A stretch of 64,000 bases of DNA from Rugamonas rivuli (GTDB lineage: Bacteria > Pseudomonadota > Gammaproteobacteria > Burkholderiales > Burkholderiaceae_D): positions 62,001 to 126,000 of the forward strand of contig NZ_WHUF01000006.1 in NCBI RefSeq assembly GCF_009380165.1, given 5' to 3'. Within the stretch, counting starts at the first letter, position 1. Each line of letters begins with the position of its first letter. Made by a program: the position numbers and the translations under genes. Below the pieces are notes generated by a model, which did no database searches, was not told the DNA's origin, and worked only from the letters and a program-made list of their open reading frames with translations. Below are positions 8,065-16,328 of this stretch, in pieces.

Positions 8065-9663
8065 TTAGTCGCAGTCCGTGCTGGAGTGGCACAGATTGCT
8101 GGCGCGGTAGGCGGCCACGTAATCGTCGAAGCTCGATTGCGGCGCCGCTTCCATCTCCGCCTGCTCGGCCAGCGAGGTCGCCGCCAGGCCGTCGAAGTAG
8201 GCTGCTTCACCGGCATCCGGCGCGTGGCTGCGGAAGTAGGCCGCGTGCTGCTTGCTCTGCGCCAGCCCGAAGGCGGCGAACGATTTGCCGTTGGCGCGCA
8301 GGGCCGCCAGTACCTTGGCCGATGGCGTCAGGTCGGCGTCGAGCAGCTTGGCCGCCTGCTGCGCCATGGCGTCGGCGTGGACGGTGTCGCCGCGCTGCGC
8401 GTCCAGCAGGGCCGCCACCGGGCGGATGCGTTCGAGCAGCTGCTGGCCCCAGGCTTGCAGGCTGATGGCGCCGTCGTCGCTGTTCAGCGTCAGGCCCGGA
8501 CGGCGGCCTTCCTTGACGGTGCGGGCGAAGTTGTCGGTGTGGCGCAGGCCTTCTTCCGGCGAGATGGCCGGGCTTTCCTCCAATGCGCAGAACAGCAGGA
8601 AGGCGTCGAGGAAGCGGCCGGTCTGCACGCTGATGCCGACCGGTTCGAACGGGTCGACGTCCATGCAGCGCACTTCGATGTACTGCACGCCGCGCGCGCA
8701 CAGCGCCTGGATCGGCCGTTCGCCGGTCTGGATCACGCGCTTGGGGCGGATGGTGGAGTAGTACTCGTTTTCGATCTGCAGCACGTTGGTGCTCAGCTGT
8801 ATCCATTCGCCATCGCGCTTGGTGCCCAGTTCCGCATACGGTTCGTACGGCTGGTTGACGGCCTTGGTCAAGGCGGCCACGTAGCTGTCCAAACAGTTTT
8901 CGTGCGGGCTCAGTCCCGATTGCGCATCGTTCTGATAACCGAGGTCGCTCATGCGCAGGCTGGTGGCGTAGGGCAGGTAGAGCGTGTCGTCGGACAGCGT
9001 TTCGAGCTTGTGCGGACGGCCGCGCAGGAAGCCGCTCGACAGCACGGGCGAGGCGCCGAACAGATACATCAGCAGCCAGCTGTAGCGGCGGAAGTTGCGG
9101 ATCGTCGCCAGGTAGGCTTCGGACTGGAAGGACTTCGGCGACAGGCGCTTGGCGTTGCCCTCATGCTCGGCCAGCACGCGCCACAGGCGTTCGTCCAGCG
9201 AGTAGTTGTAGTGGATGCCGGCGATGCACTGCATGGCTTTACCGTAGCGCAGCGCCAGGCCGCGGCGGTACACATGCTTCAGGGTGCCCATGTTGGAGGT
9301 GCCGTACCAGGCGATCTCGATGTCTTCCTCGCCCGGCAGCTGGGCCGGCATCGACTGGCTCCACAGCAGCTCGTCACCCAGCTTGCTGTAGGCGTAGCGG
9401 TGGATGCCGTCGAGCTTGGCGAGCGTGGTGCCGATGTCGGCTTCGGCCGGGGTGATGAACTCCAGCAGCGTTTCGGCGTAGTCGGTGGTGATTTGCGGAT
9501 GCGTCAGCGCCGAGCCCATGGCCACCGGATGCGGGGTCGCGGCCAGGTGGCCGCTGGCGTCCACCCGCAGGGTTTCGCGTTCGATGCCACGCAAGCCACC
9601 CAGCACCGGACGGTGCTCTGGCTGGGCCAGCAAGGCCAGGCGGCGAGTCAATAGATTGGACAA
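8065..9663 (-). CDS. gshA: Glutamate--cysteine ligase
   Basis: A 532-residue enzyme catalysing ATP-dependent formation of gamma-glutamylcysteine, the first step of glutathione synthesis. The N-terminal GIERETLR (about 26-33), the TDYAETLLEFITP segment and the MRCMDVDPFEP-like segment are typical of the enterobacterial-type GshA (about 520 residues). The start is TTG at 9663 with AAGGAAG six bases upstream; no better ATG is available. The gene is first in a two-gene unit with the HDAC-like amidohydrolase. The 181-base gap upstream (9664-9844) separates it from prmC and should hold its promoter. Confidence 0.92.
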   Translation of the reverse strand: MSNLLTRRLALLAQPEHRPVLGGLRGIERETLRVDASGHLAATPHPVAMGSALTHPQITTDYAETLLEFITPAEADIGTTLAKLDGIHRYAYSKLGDELLWSQSMPAQLPGEEDIEIAWYGTSNMGTLKHVYRRGLALRYGKAMQCIAGIHYNYSLDERLWRVLAEHEGNAKRLSPKSFQSEAYLATIRNFRRYSWLLMYLFGASPVLSSGFLRGRPHKLETLSDDTLYLPYATSLRMSDLGYQNDAQSGLSPHENCLDSYVAALTKAVNQPYEPYAELGTKRDGEWIQLSTNVLQIENEYYSTIRPKRVIQTGERPIQALCARGVQYIEVRCMDVDPFEPVGISVQTGRFLDAFLLFCALEESPAISPEEGLRHTDNFARTVKEGRRPGLTLNSDDGAISLQAWGQQLLERIRPVAALLDAQRGDTVHADAMAQQAAKLLDADLTPSAKVLAALRANGKSFAAFGLAQSKQHAAYFRSHAPDAGEAAYFDGLAATSLAEQAEMEAAPQSSFDDYVAAYRASNLCHSSTDCD

Positions 9664-9844
9664 TTGGATCTTCCTTTCGTAGTGCAGCTAGTGTTGCATC
9701 AAAGCGTGAGGTGCGAGATTAACCGAAAACGGACAATCGCGTCGGTGCCGGCCCAAAGTTCACCGGAGCCGAAGATCGCTTGCTAGTTTATCAAATACTT
9801 GGGAAGGTGGCCGAAAGCCAGAATACTGCGCAGGGATGGCGCTG

Positions 9845-10684
9845 TCAGTGCGCCCGCGCACCTGTGACGCGCTCGATGCCGGCCAGGTCGGTCCAGCTTT
9901 GCACCTCGGTGTAAGCTTGTTCGGTTAACAACTGGCGCACCGCCGCCGCCTGATCGTAGCCGTGCTCCATCAGCAGCCAGCCTTGCGGCTTCAGATGGGC
10001 GGCGGCGCCGGCGACGATGATGCGCAGCGCCGACAGGCCGTCGGCGTGGTCAGTCAGCGCGCCGGTCGGTTCGTAGCGCAGGTCGCCCTCGGACAGGTGG
10101 CGGTCGCCGCTGGCGATGTAGGGCGGGTTGGAGACGATGATGTCGAACGGCGGCTGGCCTTGCAGCGCGGCGTACCAGTCGCTGTGCAGGAAGTTGACCT
10201 GGGCGCTGTTGACGGCGGCGTTGCGGCGGGCCACGGCCAGCGCCTCGGGGCTGACGTCGAGCGCGGTGACGGCGGCGTCGCGCCGGGTGTGGGCCAGCGC
10301 CACGGCGATGGCGCCGCTGCCGGTGCCCATGTCCAGCAGGCGGCCTTGCGGCGGCAGGCGGTCCAGCGCCAGTTCGACCAGCAGTTCGGTGTCGGGACGG
10401 GGGATCAGCACGGCGCCATTCACTTCAAACGGCAGGCCGAAGAATTCGCGCTGGCCGACGATGTAGGCGATCGGCTCGCCGGCCAGGCGGCGCTGCACCA
10501 GCGCGGCGAAGCGCGCGGCTTGTTCGGCATCGAGCTCGCGCTCGGACTGGGTGATCAGGCTCACGCGTGACAGGCCCAGCGCGTGGCACAGCAGCACGCG
10601 GTTGTCCAGCGGGTCCAGCAGGGACTGCACTTGCAGCGCGCCGATGGTGACGCCTGCGGCGATGGAGCCAGGATCGGAGATCAT
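9845..10684 (-). CDS. prmC: Peptide chain release factor N5-glutamine methyltransferase
   Basis: From ATG 10684 the protein has 279 residues. It carries the PrmC N-terminal helical domain (GQREFFG, about 78-84), IPRPDTE (94-100), SAM motif I (LLDMGTGSGAIAV, 116-128) and the glutamine-binding NPPY (186-189). It methylates the GGQ glutamine of release factors RF1 and RF2. Its target gene prfA lies just upstream beyond dsbB, as in many bacteria. The start overlaps the dsbB stop (ATGA at 10684). The open frame extends further upstream through dsbB, but that part is out-of-frame dsbB and not homologous. Confidence 0.92.
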   Translation of the reverse strand: MISDPGSIAAGVTIGALQVQSLLDPLDNRVLLCHALGLSRVSLITQSERELDAEQAARFAALVQRRLAGEPIAYIVGQREFFGLPFEVNGAVLIPRPDTELLVELALDRLPPQGRLLDMGTGSGAIAVALAHTRRDAAVTALDVSPEALAVARRNAAVNSAQVNFLHSDWYAALQGQPPFDIIVSNPPYIASGDRHLSEGDLRYEPTGALTDHADGLSALRIIVAGAAAHLKPQGWLLMEHGYDQAAAVRQLLTEQAYTEVQSWTDLAGIERVTGARAH

Positions 10685-11151
10685 CAGCGTGCGCGGCGGA
10701 TCAGCAGCCAGGCCAGGCCCAGCGTGCACAGGCCGAAGCCAAGGAAGGACCACTGCGGTATCGACAGACCGAACCACGGCGCCAGCGCGTCTTCGCACAG
10801 GCCATCGGCGTGGAACAGGAAGGGCAGGTAGGTCGCGGTCGGGATCTTGTTGAGGAAGGTCTCCATCGGATCGATGCCGCACGACAGGCCGGGATGGGCC
10901 AGGATGTACAGGTGCTTGCCGGCGGTGTACAGGCCGCCCAGCGCCGCCATCAGCGCGAGGCCGGTACCCAGTTTGGGTTTGGTGTAGGCGCCGGCCAGGC
11001 AGCAGATGCCGATGGCGATGAACAGGTAGCGCTGGATCACGCACAGCGGGCAGGGCAGCATGTCCAGGCCGATCTGCAAATACAGGGCGACCCCGATCAG
11101 GCCGAAGCAGGCGATGGCGATGGACAGCAGCAGGGAGCGCGTATGTATCAT
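10684..11151 (-). CDS. dsbB: Disulfide bond formation protein DsbB
   Basis: A 155-residue inner-membrane protein with four hydrophobic helices. The two redox cysteine pairs of DsbB are present: CPLC at 34-37 in the first periplasmic loop, and C91 (in CGIDPMET) with C119 in the second. It reoxidises DsbA and passes electrons to quinone. It lies between prfA and prmC and overlaps prmC by four bases. The gap to prfA (11152-11238) shows no clear terminator. Confidence 0.92.
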   Translation of the reverse strand: MIHTRSLLLSIAIACFGLIGVALYLQIGLDMLPCPLCVIQRYLFIAIGICCLAGAYTKPKLGTGLALMAALGGLYTAGKHLYILAHPGLSCGIDPMETFLNKIPTATYLPFLFHADGLCEDALAPWFGLSIPQWSFLGFGLCTLGLAWLLIRRAR

Positions 11152-11238
11152 GGATGATCCAATTTGATGGCGGTGGAAGTAGCGGGCAATTCTCGCACAA
11201 AGTTGCCACTTCAGCCTTAGGCCGGTGTTAACTTCCGC

Positions 11239-12315
11239 TTAGTCGCCCAGCGCCGCCAGCAGCTCGGCCTGGTGCTCGGCGGCCAGCGCATTGGTCAGCT
11301 CCGTCAGGTCGCCGTCCATGATGAAGTCCAGCTTGTACAAGGTCAGGTTGATGCGGTGGTCCGTCATGCGGCCCTGCGGGTAGTTGTAGGTGCGGATGCG
11401 TTCGCTGCGGTCGCCCGAGCCGATCAGGCTCTTGCGCGTGGCCGCTTCCTTCGACTGCTGCTCGCGCAGCTGCACGTCCTTGATGCGCGTGGCCAGCACC
11501 CTCATGGCCTGCGCCTTGTTCTTGTGCTGCGAGCGGTCGTCCTGGCACTCGACCACGATGCCGGTCGGCAGGTGGGTGATGCGTACGGCCGAATCGGTCT
11601 TGTTGATGTGCTGCCCGCCGGCGCCGGAAGCGCGGTAGGTGTCGATGCGCAGGTCGGCCGGGTTGATGTTCACGTCCTCGACTTCATCGGCCTCCGGCAT
11701 CACCGCCACCGTGCAGGCCGAGGTGTGGATGCGGCCCTGGGTTTCGGTGGCCGGCACGCGCTGCACGCGGTGGCCGCCGGACTCGAACTTCAGCTTGGAG
11801 TAGACGCTGTTGCCGATCAGGCGCACGATCACCTCGCGGTAGCCGCCCAGGTCCGACGCCGATTCCGACACCACTTCCACCTGCCAGCGATTGCGCTCGG
11901 CGAAGCGGGTGTACATGCGCAGCAGGTCGCCGGCGAACAGCGCCGATTCGTCGCCGCCGGTGCCGGCGCGGATCTCCAGGAAGATGTTGCGTTCGTCGTT
12001 GGCGTCCTTCGGCAGCAGCATTTTTTGCAGCTCCAGTTCCAGTTCCGCCAGGCGGGTTTTGGCCGCTTCGATTTCGTCCTGCGCGAAGTCCTTCATCTCC
12101 GGATCGCTGAGCATTTCCTGCGCGGCGGCCAGGTCGCCGATGGCTTCCTGGTAGGACTTGTACAGCGCCACCAGCGGGCCGAGTTCGGCGTGCTCGCGGG
12201 TCATCTTGCGGTAGGCGTCCATATTGTTGGTCGCTCCTTCGGACATCAGCAATTCATCGAGTTCGACCAGGCGGTTCGCCAGTTGATCGAGCTTGGCCAG
12301 CATGGATGGTTTCAT
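11239..12315 (-). CDS. prfA: Peptide chain release factor 1
   Basis: A 358-residue protein that terminates translation at UAA and UAG. It has the RF1 coiled N-terminal domain, the acidic EIRAGTGGDES segment and the universally conserved GGQ in GAGGQHINKTDSAVR (about residue 233), the target of PrmC. Full length (E. coli RF1 is 360). The start at ATG 12315 gives the conserved opening MKPSMLAKL. It is preceded by hemA with a 90-base spacer, the classical hemA-prfA-prmC order. Confidence 0.96.
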   Translation of the reverse strand: MKPSMLAKLDQLANRLVELDELLMSEGATNNMDAYRKMTREHAELGPLVALYKSYQEAIGDLAAAQEMLSDPEMKDFAQDEIEAAKTRLAELELELQKMLLPKDANDERNIFLEIRAGTGGDESALFAGDLLRMYTRFAERNRWQVEVVSESASDLGGYREVIVRLIGNSVYSKLKFESGGHRVQRVPATETQGRIHTSACTVAVMPEADEVEDVNINPADLRIDTYRASGAGGQHINKTDSAVRITHLPTGIVVECQDDRSQHKNKAQAMRVLATRIKDVQLREQQSKEAATRKSLIGSGDRSERIRTYNYPQGRMTDHRINLTLYKLDFIMDGDLTELTNALAAEHQAELLAALGD

Positions 12316-12405
12316 AGCGTATTCGTGTTGGGGTTGAGGCAGATGCCGCGATGGCGCGGCGGGGAGTGCGCGGCGGCGTGGCGCGCGCGGAGTGAGGCAG
12401 TGCCG

Positions 12406-13680
12406 CTAACGGCGGCCGCGGAACAGCTGCGGCAGCAGCTCGGCCAGGTGGGCGCGTTCCTCGCCCTGCGCGCGGTGCAGCGCCTGCTGCGGGCCGTGCA
12501 TGAATTTCGCGGTCAGGCCCTTGGACAGGGCTTCCAGCACGGCGTCGATGTCTTCGCCCTTGGCCAGCATCTTGCGGGCGCGTTCCAGCTCCAGCTGGCG
12601 CAGCGCTTCGCCGTTCTCTTGCAGGCTCTGGATGACCGGCACCACGGCGCGGTCGTCGATCCAGTGCATGAACGATTGCACGCGGGTTTCGATGATGGCT
12701 TCGGCCTGGGCCACGGCGGCCTGGCGGTTTTCCATGCCGGTCTGGACCACTTTGCCCAGGTCGTCCACGGTGTACAGGAAGGCGTCGTTGAGGCGGCCCA
12801 CTTCCGGTTCGATATCGCGCGGCACGGCCAGGTCGACCATGAACATCGGCTTGTGGCGGCGGGCCTTGATCGCGCGCTCCACCATGCCCAGGCCGATCAG
12901 CGGCAGCGACGAGGCGGTGCAGGAGATGACGATGTCGTACAGGTGCAGCTTGTCCTGCAGGTCGGCCAGGCGGATGGCGCGGCCGCCGAAGCGGTGCGCC
13001 AGCAGTTCGCCGCGGTCCAGCGTGCGGTTGGCGATGGTGATGGTCTTGGGATTCTGCGCCGCGAAGTGGGTGGCGCACAGCTCGATCATTTCGCCGGCGC
13101 CGATGAACAGCACGTTCTGCTCGGCGATCTTGTCGAAGATGCGCTGCGACAGGCGCACGGCCGCCGCCGCCATCGACACGCTGTGCGCGCCGATCTCGGT
13201 GGTGCTGCGCACTTCCTTGGCGACCGAGAACGAGCGCTGGAACAGCTGGTGCAGATAGGTGCCCAGGCCGCCGGCTTCGTCGGCGGTGCGGATCGCGTCC
13301 TTGATTTGTCCCAGGATCTGGGTTTCGCCCAGCACCATCGAGTCGAGCCCGGAGGCGACGCGGAAGGTGTGGCGCACGGCGTCGTGCTGCGGCAGCAGGT
13401 ACAGGTGCGGGCGCAGTTCGGCGTAGTTCAGCTTGTGGAAATCGGCCAGGAAGTGGGCGCCGGCGTCGAGCGGGTCGGGCACCTGGCTGGCCGCGTACAA
13501 CTCGGTGCGGTTGCAGGTGGACAGGATGGCCGCCTCGTCGCTGCCGCGATGGTCGATGCGCTCGAACCACGACCGCGCCGCCATCACCGCCTGGCCCAGT
13601 TGCTCAGGGGCGAACGCCAGCTGCTCGCGCAGCGAGACGGGGGCGGTGTTGTGGTTGAGGCCGACGGCAAGCAGCTGCAT
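12406..13680 (-). CDS. hemA: Glutamyl-tRNA reductase
   Basis: First committed enzyme of C5-pathway tetrapyrrole synthesis, reducing glutamyl-tRNA to glutamate-1-semialdehyde. The start at 13680 gives 424 residues beginning MQLLAVGLNHNTAPV, the canonical N-terminus. The catalytic cysteine is C56 in STCNRTE. An NADPH-binding FIGAGEMIE segment and the C-terminal dimerisation helices follow. An in-frame ATG at 13710 would add ten residues, but a TATAAT-like -10 box overlaps that codon, so it is probably upstream of the transcript. Its length matches the family (about 420). Confidence 0.95.
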   Translation of the reverse strand: MQLLAVGLNHNTAPVSLREQLAFAPEQLGQAVMAARSWFERIDHRGSDEAAILSTCNRTELYAASQVPDPLDAGAHFLADFHKLNYAELRPHLYLLPQHDAVRHTFRVASGLDSMVLGETQILGQIKDAIRTADEAGGLGTYLHQLFQRSFSVAKEVRSTTEIGAHSVSMAAAAVRLSQRIFDKIAEQNVLFIGAGEMIELCATHFAAQNPKTITIANRTLDRGELLAHRFGGRAIRLADLQDKLHLYDIVISCTASSLPLIGLGMVERAIKARRHKPMFMVDLAVPRDIEPEVGRLNDAFLYTVDDLGKVVQTGMENRQAAVAQAEAIIETRVQSFMHWIDDRAVVPVIQSLQENGEALRQLELERARKMLAKGEDIDAVLEALSKGLTAKFMHGPQQALHRAQGEERAHLAELLPQLFRGRR

Positions 13681-13708
13681 TTCGGGTCCGGGCGTTGAGT
13701 GTGCGGAC

Positions 13709-13714
13709 ATTATA
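13709..13714 (-). promoter_or_regulatory. Candidate -10 box of hemA
   Basis: On the minus strand these six bases read TATAAT, a perfect sigma-70 -10 hexamer. Transcription would start near 13702, giving a leader of about 22 bases to the hemA ATG at 13680. No convincing -35 box is seen at the usual spacing, so the call rests on the -10 alone. Confidence 0.4.
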
Positions 13715-13786
13715 CCGTGTTGTACCAGTAGGTTGCCTGTGGCTGCCTATACCGTTGGCAGCATACCGTGCATATCGCGGGTCCGA

Positions 13787-14476
13787 TCAGGCGCCCAGTT
13801 TTTCCAGCCGGTAGCCGTAGCTATAGACCGGCACCAGGCGGAAGCCGTTTTCCGGCTTCAGCTGCAATTTGTTGCGCACGCGCGAGACGTGGGTGTCCAT
13901 GGTGCGCGACGGCACGGCGGTCTCGCGTATCCACACCGCTTCATGGATGTAGGCGCGCGACAGCGGCCGTCCGATGTTGCGGAAAAATAACAGTGCCAGG
14001 TAGAACTCTTTGTGGGTGACGTCCAATACGATGCCATCCATCAACAAACGGCCGGGCCGGGTCTCGAATACGTATTGACCAAATTGCAATTGTTCGGCGC
14101 CGTTCTGGGCCGGGTAGGCGCGGCGCAACAAAGCTTGCACGCGGGCCACCATTTCGCTGCGGCGCAGCGGTTTGATCATGTAGTCGTCGGCGCCGGCGGC
14201 CAGGCCGGCGACGATATCGTCCTCGCCGGAGCTGGTGGTCAGGAACAGCACCGGGGCGCTGTCGGGCAGTTTTTCGCGTGCGCGGCGCAGCACTTCGGCA
14301 CCGCTGAGGTCGACCACTTGCCAGTCGAGAATCAGCATGTCGTAGCTATCCTTGCGCAATTGCGCCAGCACGTCCTTGGCGGTCTGGAAGCTGTGGCAGA
14401 CGTGGCCTGCCGAGGTCAGCACCTGGCAGATCAGATCGGCTTGGCTGCGGTCGTTGTCAAGTACGGCGATTCTCAT
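13787..14476 (-). CDS. OmpR-family response regulator (orphan)
   Basis: A 229-residue two-domain regulator. The receiver has paired acidic residues near D7/D9, phosphoacceptor D51 (LILDWQ), the switch Thr region (LTTSS, about 79-83) and K102 (MIKPL). The C-terminal winged helix (about 130-229) ends in DTHVSRVRNKL and YSYGYRLE, typical of OmpR/PhoB DNA-binding domains. No histidine kinase gene is adjacent, so its partner must be encoded elsewhere. It is transcribed away from the hypothetical gene at 14664. Targets are unknown. Confidence 0.88.
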   Translation of the reverse strand: MRIAVLDNDRSQADLICQVLTSAGHVCHSFQTAKDVLAQLRKDSYDMLILDWQVVDLSGAEVLRRAREKLPDSAPVLFLTTSSGEDDIVAGLAAGADDYMIKPLRRSEMVARVQALLRRAYPAQNGAEQLQFGQYVFETRPGRLLMDGIVLDVTHKEFYLALLFFRNIGRPLSRAYIHEAVWIRETAVPSRTMDTHVSRVRNKLQLKPENGFRLVPVYSYGYRLEKLGA

Positions 14477-14663
14477 ACTACTGCCTGTAGGAAATTATGT
14501 TAAGGAGAAGTCACTACAAATATAACAGAGATTTACAAAAAAAGTTAGCAAAATGGCTAATTATTTTTCTTAATGCACTAATATTTCCCTGACGACAACT
14601 CGATAATTCACCGTGCGCACTTGCACAACCATTACACGGTACACTGGAAAAACGCTGAATTCA

Positions 14664-15227
14664 ATGAAGAAGTTGAAAAAAGGAAAGAACGCCAAGTGGC
14701 GGCCGGGAGCGCGCATGGGACTGAAAAAAGACACAAATTGGACGCTGGTGCCGGGAACCGAACGTGACATCGAAGCGGTGCGCGAGCGTTGCCGCCGGCT
14801 GGTGCGGCGGCGCGCGATGGTCTCGGCCGGCGTGGCGGCGGTGCCGATCCCGGGGCTGGACGTGGTGTCCGACCTGCGCCTGTTCGCGCTGCTGATCGAC
14901 GATATCAACCAGGAATTCGGCCTGACGGCGCAGCAGATCGAGCGCATGCAGCCGAAGTTCCGGCTGATCGCCTACGAGGCCGCGATCGGCGTCGGCGGCA
15001 TGCTGGTGGGGAAGCTGGTGACGCGGGAAGTGGTCGTGCAACTGCTGCGGCGCACCGGCCTGAAGACGGTGGCGCGGCAGGCTGGCAAGCTGGTGCCGCT
15101 GGCCGGGCAACTGGCCTCGGCCGGCATCGGCTTCATGGCGTTCCGCCAGATCGGCTACCAGCATGTGGATGCCTGCGCCAAAGTGGCGCAGGAACTGGTG
15201 ACGGCCGGCATCGGCCGGCCGGTGTAG
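14664..15227 (+). CDS. Hypothetical protein with hydrophobic C-terminal half
   Basis: Not recognised with confidence. From ATG 14664 it has 187 residues, starting with a very basic stretch (MKKLKKGKNAKW). An alternative ATG at 14715 has GGGAG five bases upstream and may be the true start (170 residues). The middle has VSAGVAAVPIPGLDVVSDLRL, and the second half carries glycine-rich hydrophobic stretches (AAIGVGGMLVGKLV, PLAGQLASAGIGFMAF) resembling membrane-associated DUF697-type regions. The frame is strongly coding. It lies between a divergent response regulator and convergent minE. No function is proposed. Confidence 0.6.
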   Translation: MKKLKKGKNAKWRPGARMGLKKDTNWTLVPGTERDIEAVRERCRRLVRRRAMVSAGVAAVPIPGLDVVSDLRLFALLIDDINQEFGLTAQQIERMQPKFRLIAYEAAIGVGGMLVGKLVTREVVVQLLRRTGLKTVARQAGKLVPLAGQLASAGIGFMAFRQIGYQHVDACAKVAQELVTAGIGRPV

Positions 15228-15230
15228 CGC

Positions 15231-15482
15231 TTACGCGTCCGGCAGCACCACGTTCACGTCCAGCACCTCCAGGTTGCCCTGGCGGTCCAGCGAGATCTTG
15301 ATGTCGTCGGCGTTGACCTTGGTGTACTTCGAGATCACCTCGATCAGCTCCTTGTGCAGCGCCGGCAGGAAGTCCGGACCGCTGCGGCCGTTGCGCTCGC
15401 GCGCGATGATGATCTGCAGCCGCTCCTTGGCCGCGGTGGCGGTTTTCGGTTTTTGCGGGAACAGGAAAGAAAGCAGGGCCAT
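15231..15482 (-). CDS. minE: Cell division topological specificity factor MinE
   Basis: An 83-residue protein with the amphipathic MinE N-terminus (MALLSFLF), the anti-MinCD helix region (AKERLQIIIARER) and the C-terminal topological-specificity domain. It releases MinCD from the membrane so that division is confined to midcell. It is the last gene of minCDE, two bases after minD, and ends three bases from the convergent hypothetical gene. Confidence 0.95.
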   Translation of the reverse strand: MALLSFLFPQKPKTATAAKERLQIIIARERNGRSGPDFLPALHKELIEVISKYTKVNADDIKISLDRQGNLEVLDVNVVLPDA

Positions 15483-15484
15483 GA

Positions 15485-16300
15485 TTACTTGCTCCCGAAA
15501 ATACGCTGCAGCAGGCCAGGCTTCTCGTAGTTAGTGAAGCGCAACGGCAATTCCTGGCCGAGGAAGCGCGACACCACATCTTCGTAGGCTTCCGCAACAT
15601 CGGTGCCCTTGAAGTGAATCGCTGGATTGCCCTGGTTCGACGCATGCAGCACCGATTCCGATTCGGGAATGATGCCGATCAGTGGTATGCGCAGGATTTC
15701 CTGCACATCTTCGTACGACAGCATTTCGTCCGCTTCCACGCGTTTCGGCGAGTAGCGGGTGATCAGCAGGTGCTCCTTGACCGGCTCGCCGCCGGTCTGG
15801 GCGCGGCGCGACTTGGCCTGGATGATGCCGAGGATGCGGTCCGAATCGCGCACCGACGACACTTCCGGATTGGTGACGATGATGGCTTCGTCGGCGAAGG
15901 TCAGCGCCATCAGCGCGCCGTGCTCGATGCCGGCCGGCGAATCGCAGATGATGAATTCGAAGCCCATGTTGATCAGCTCGTGCAGCACGACTTCCACGCC
16001 GTCTTCCGACAGCGCATCCTTGTCGCGCGTCTGCGACGCCGGCAGGATGAACAGGTTGTCGCAGTGCTTGTCCTTGATCAGCGCCTGGGTCAGCGATGCC
16101 TCTTTGTTGATCACATTGATCAGGTCGTACACCACGCGGCGTTCGCAGCCCATGATCAGGTCGAGGTTGCGCAGGCCGACGTCGAAGTCGATGACAGCGG
16201 TTTTATGGCCGCGCATGGCCAGCCCGGTGGAGAAGCTGGCGCTGGAAGTCGTCTTACCGACACCGCCCTTACCGGACGTTACAACAATAATTCTCGCCAC
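15485..16300 (-). CDS. minD: Septum site-determining ATPase MinD
   Basis: A 271-residue ParA/MinD ATPase with the deviant Walker A motif GKGGVGKTT (10-18), the switch segments IDFDVGLRNLD and ICDSPAGIE, and a C-terminal amphipathic membrane-targeting helix (about 258-271: YEKPGLLQRIFG). It starts at GTG 16300 with AAAAGGAC upstream. It sits in the minCDE order, oscillates with MinE and recruits MinC. Confidence 0.96.
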   Translation of the reverse strand: MARIIVVTSGKGGVGKTTSSASFSTGLAMRGHKTAVIDFDVGLRNLDLIMGCERRVVYDLINVINKEASLTQALIKDKHCDNLFILPASQTRDKDALSEDGVEVVLHELINMGFEFIICDSPAGIEHGALMALTFADEAIIVTNPEVSSVRDSDRILGIIQAKSRRAQTGGEPVKEHLLITRYSPKRVEADEMLSYEDVQEILRIPLIGIIPESESVLHASNQGNPAIHFKGTDVAEAYEDVVSRFLGQELPLRFTNYEKPGLLQRIFGSK

Positions 16301-16328
16301 AAAAAAGTCCTTTTCAGAGAGTTGCTAG

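Noticed and set aside
8052..8216. N-terminal extension of the HDAC-like ORF to 8216
   Set aside because: It overlaps gshA and encodes Arg/Thr-rich shadow sequence; a TTG at 8051 with a ribosome site precedes the conserved domain.
9663..9844. Possible RNA gene in the gshA-prmC gap
   Set aside because: I found no cloverleaf, conserved fold or T-run hairpin; most likely it holds the gshA promoter.
11272..13698. 808-codon plus-strand ORF opposite prfA and hemA
   Set aside because: Two highly conserved genes occupy the other strand; the protein has only shadow-type composition.
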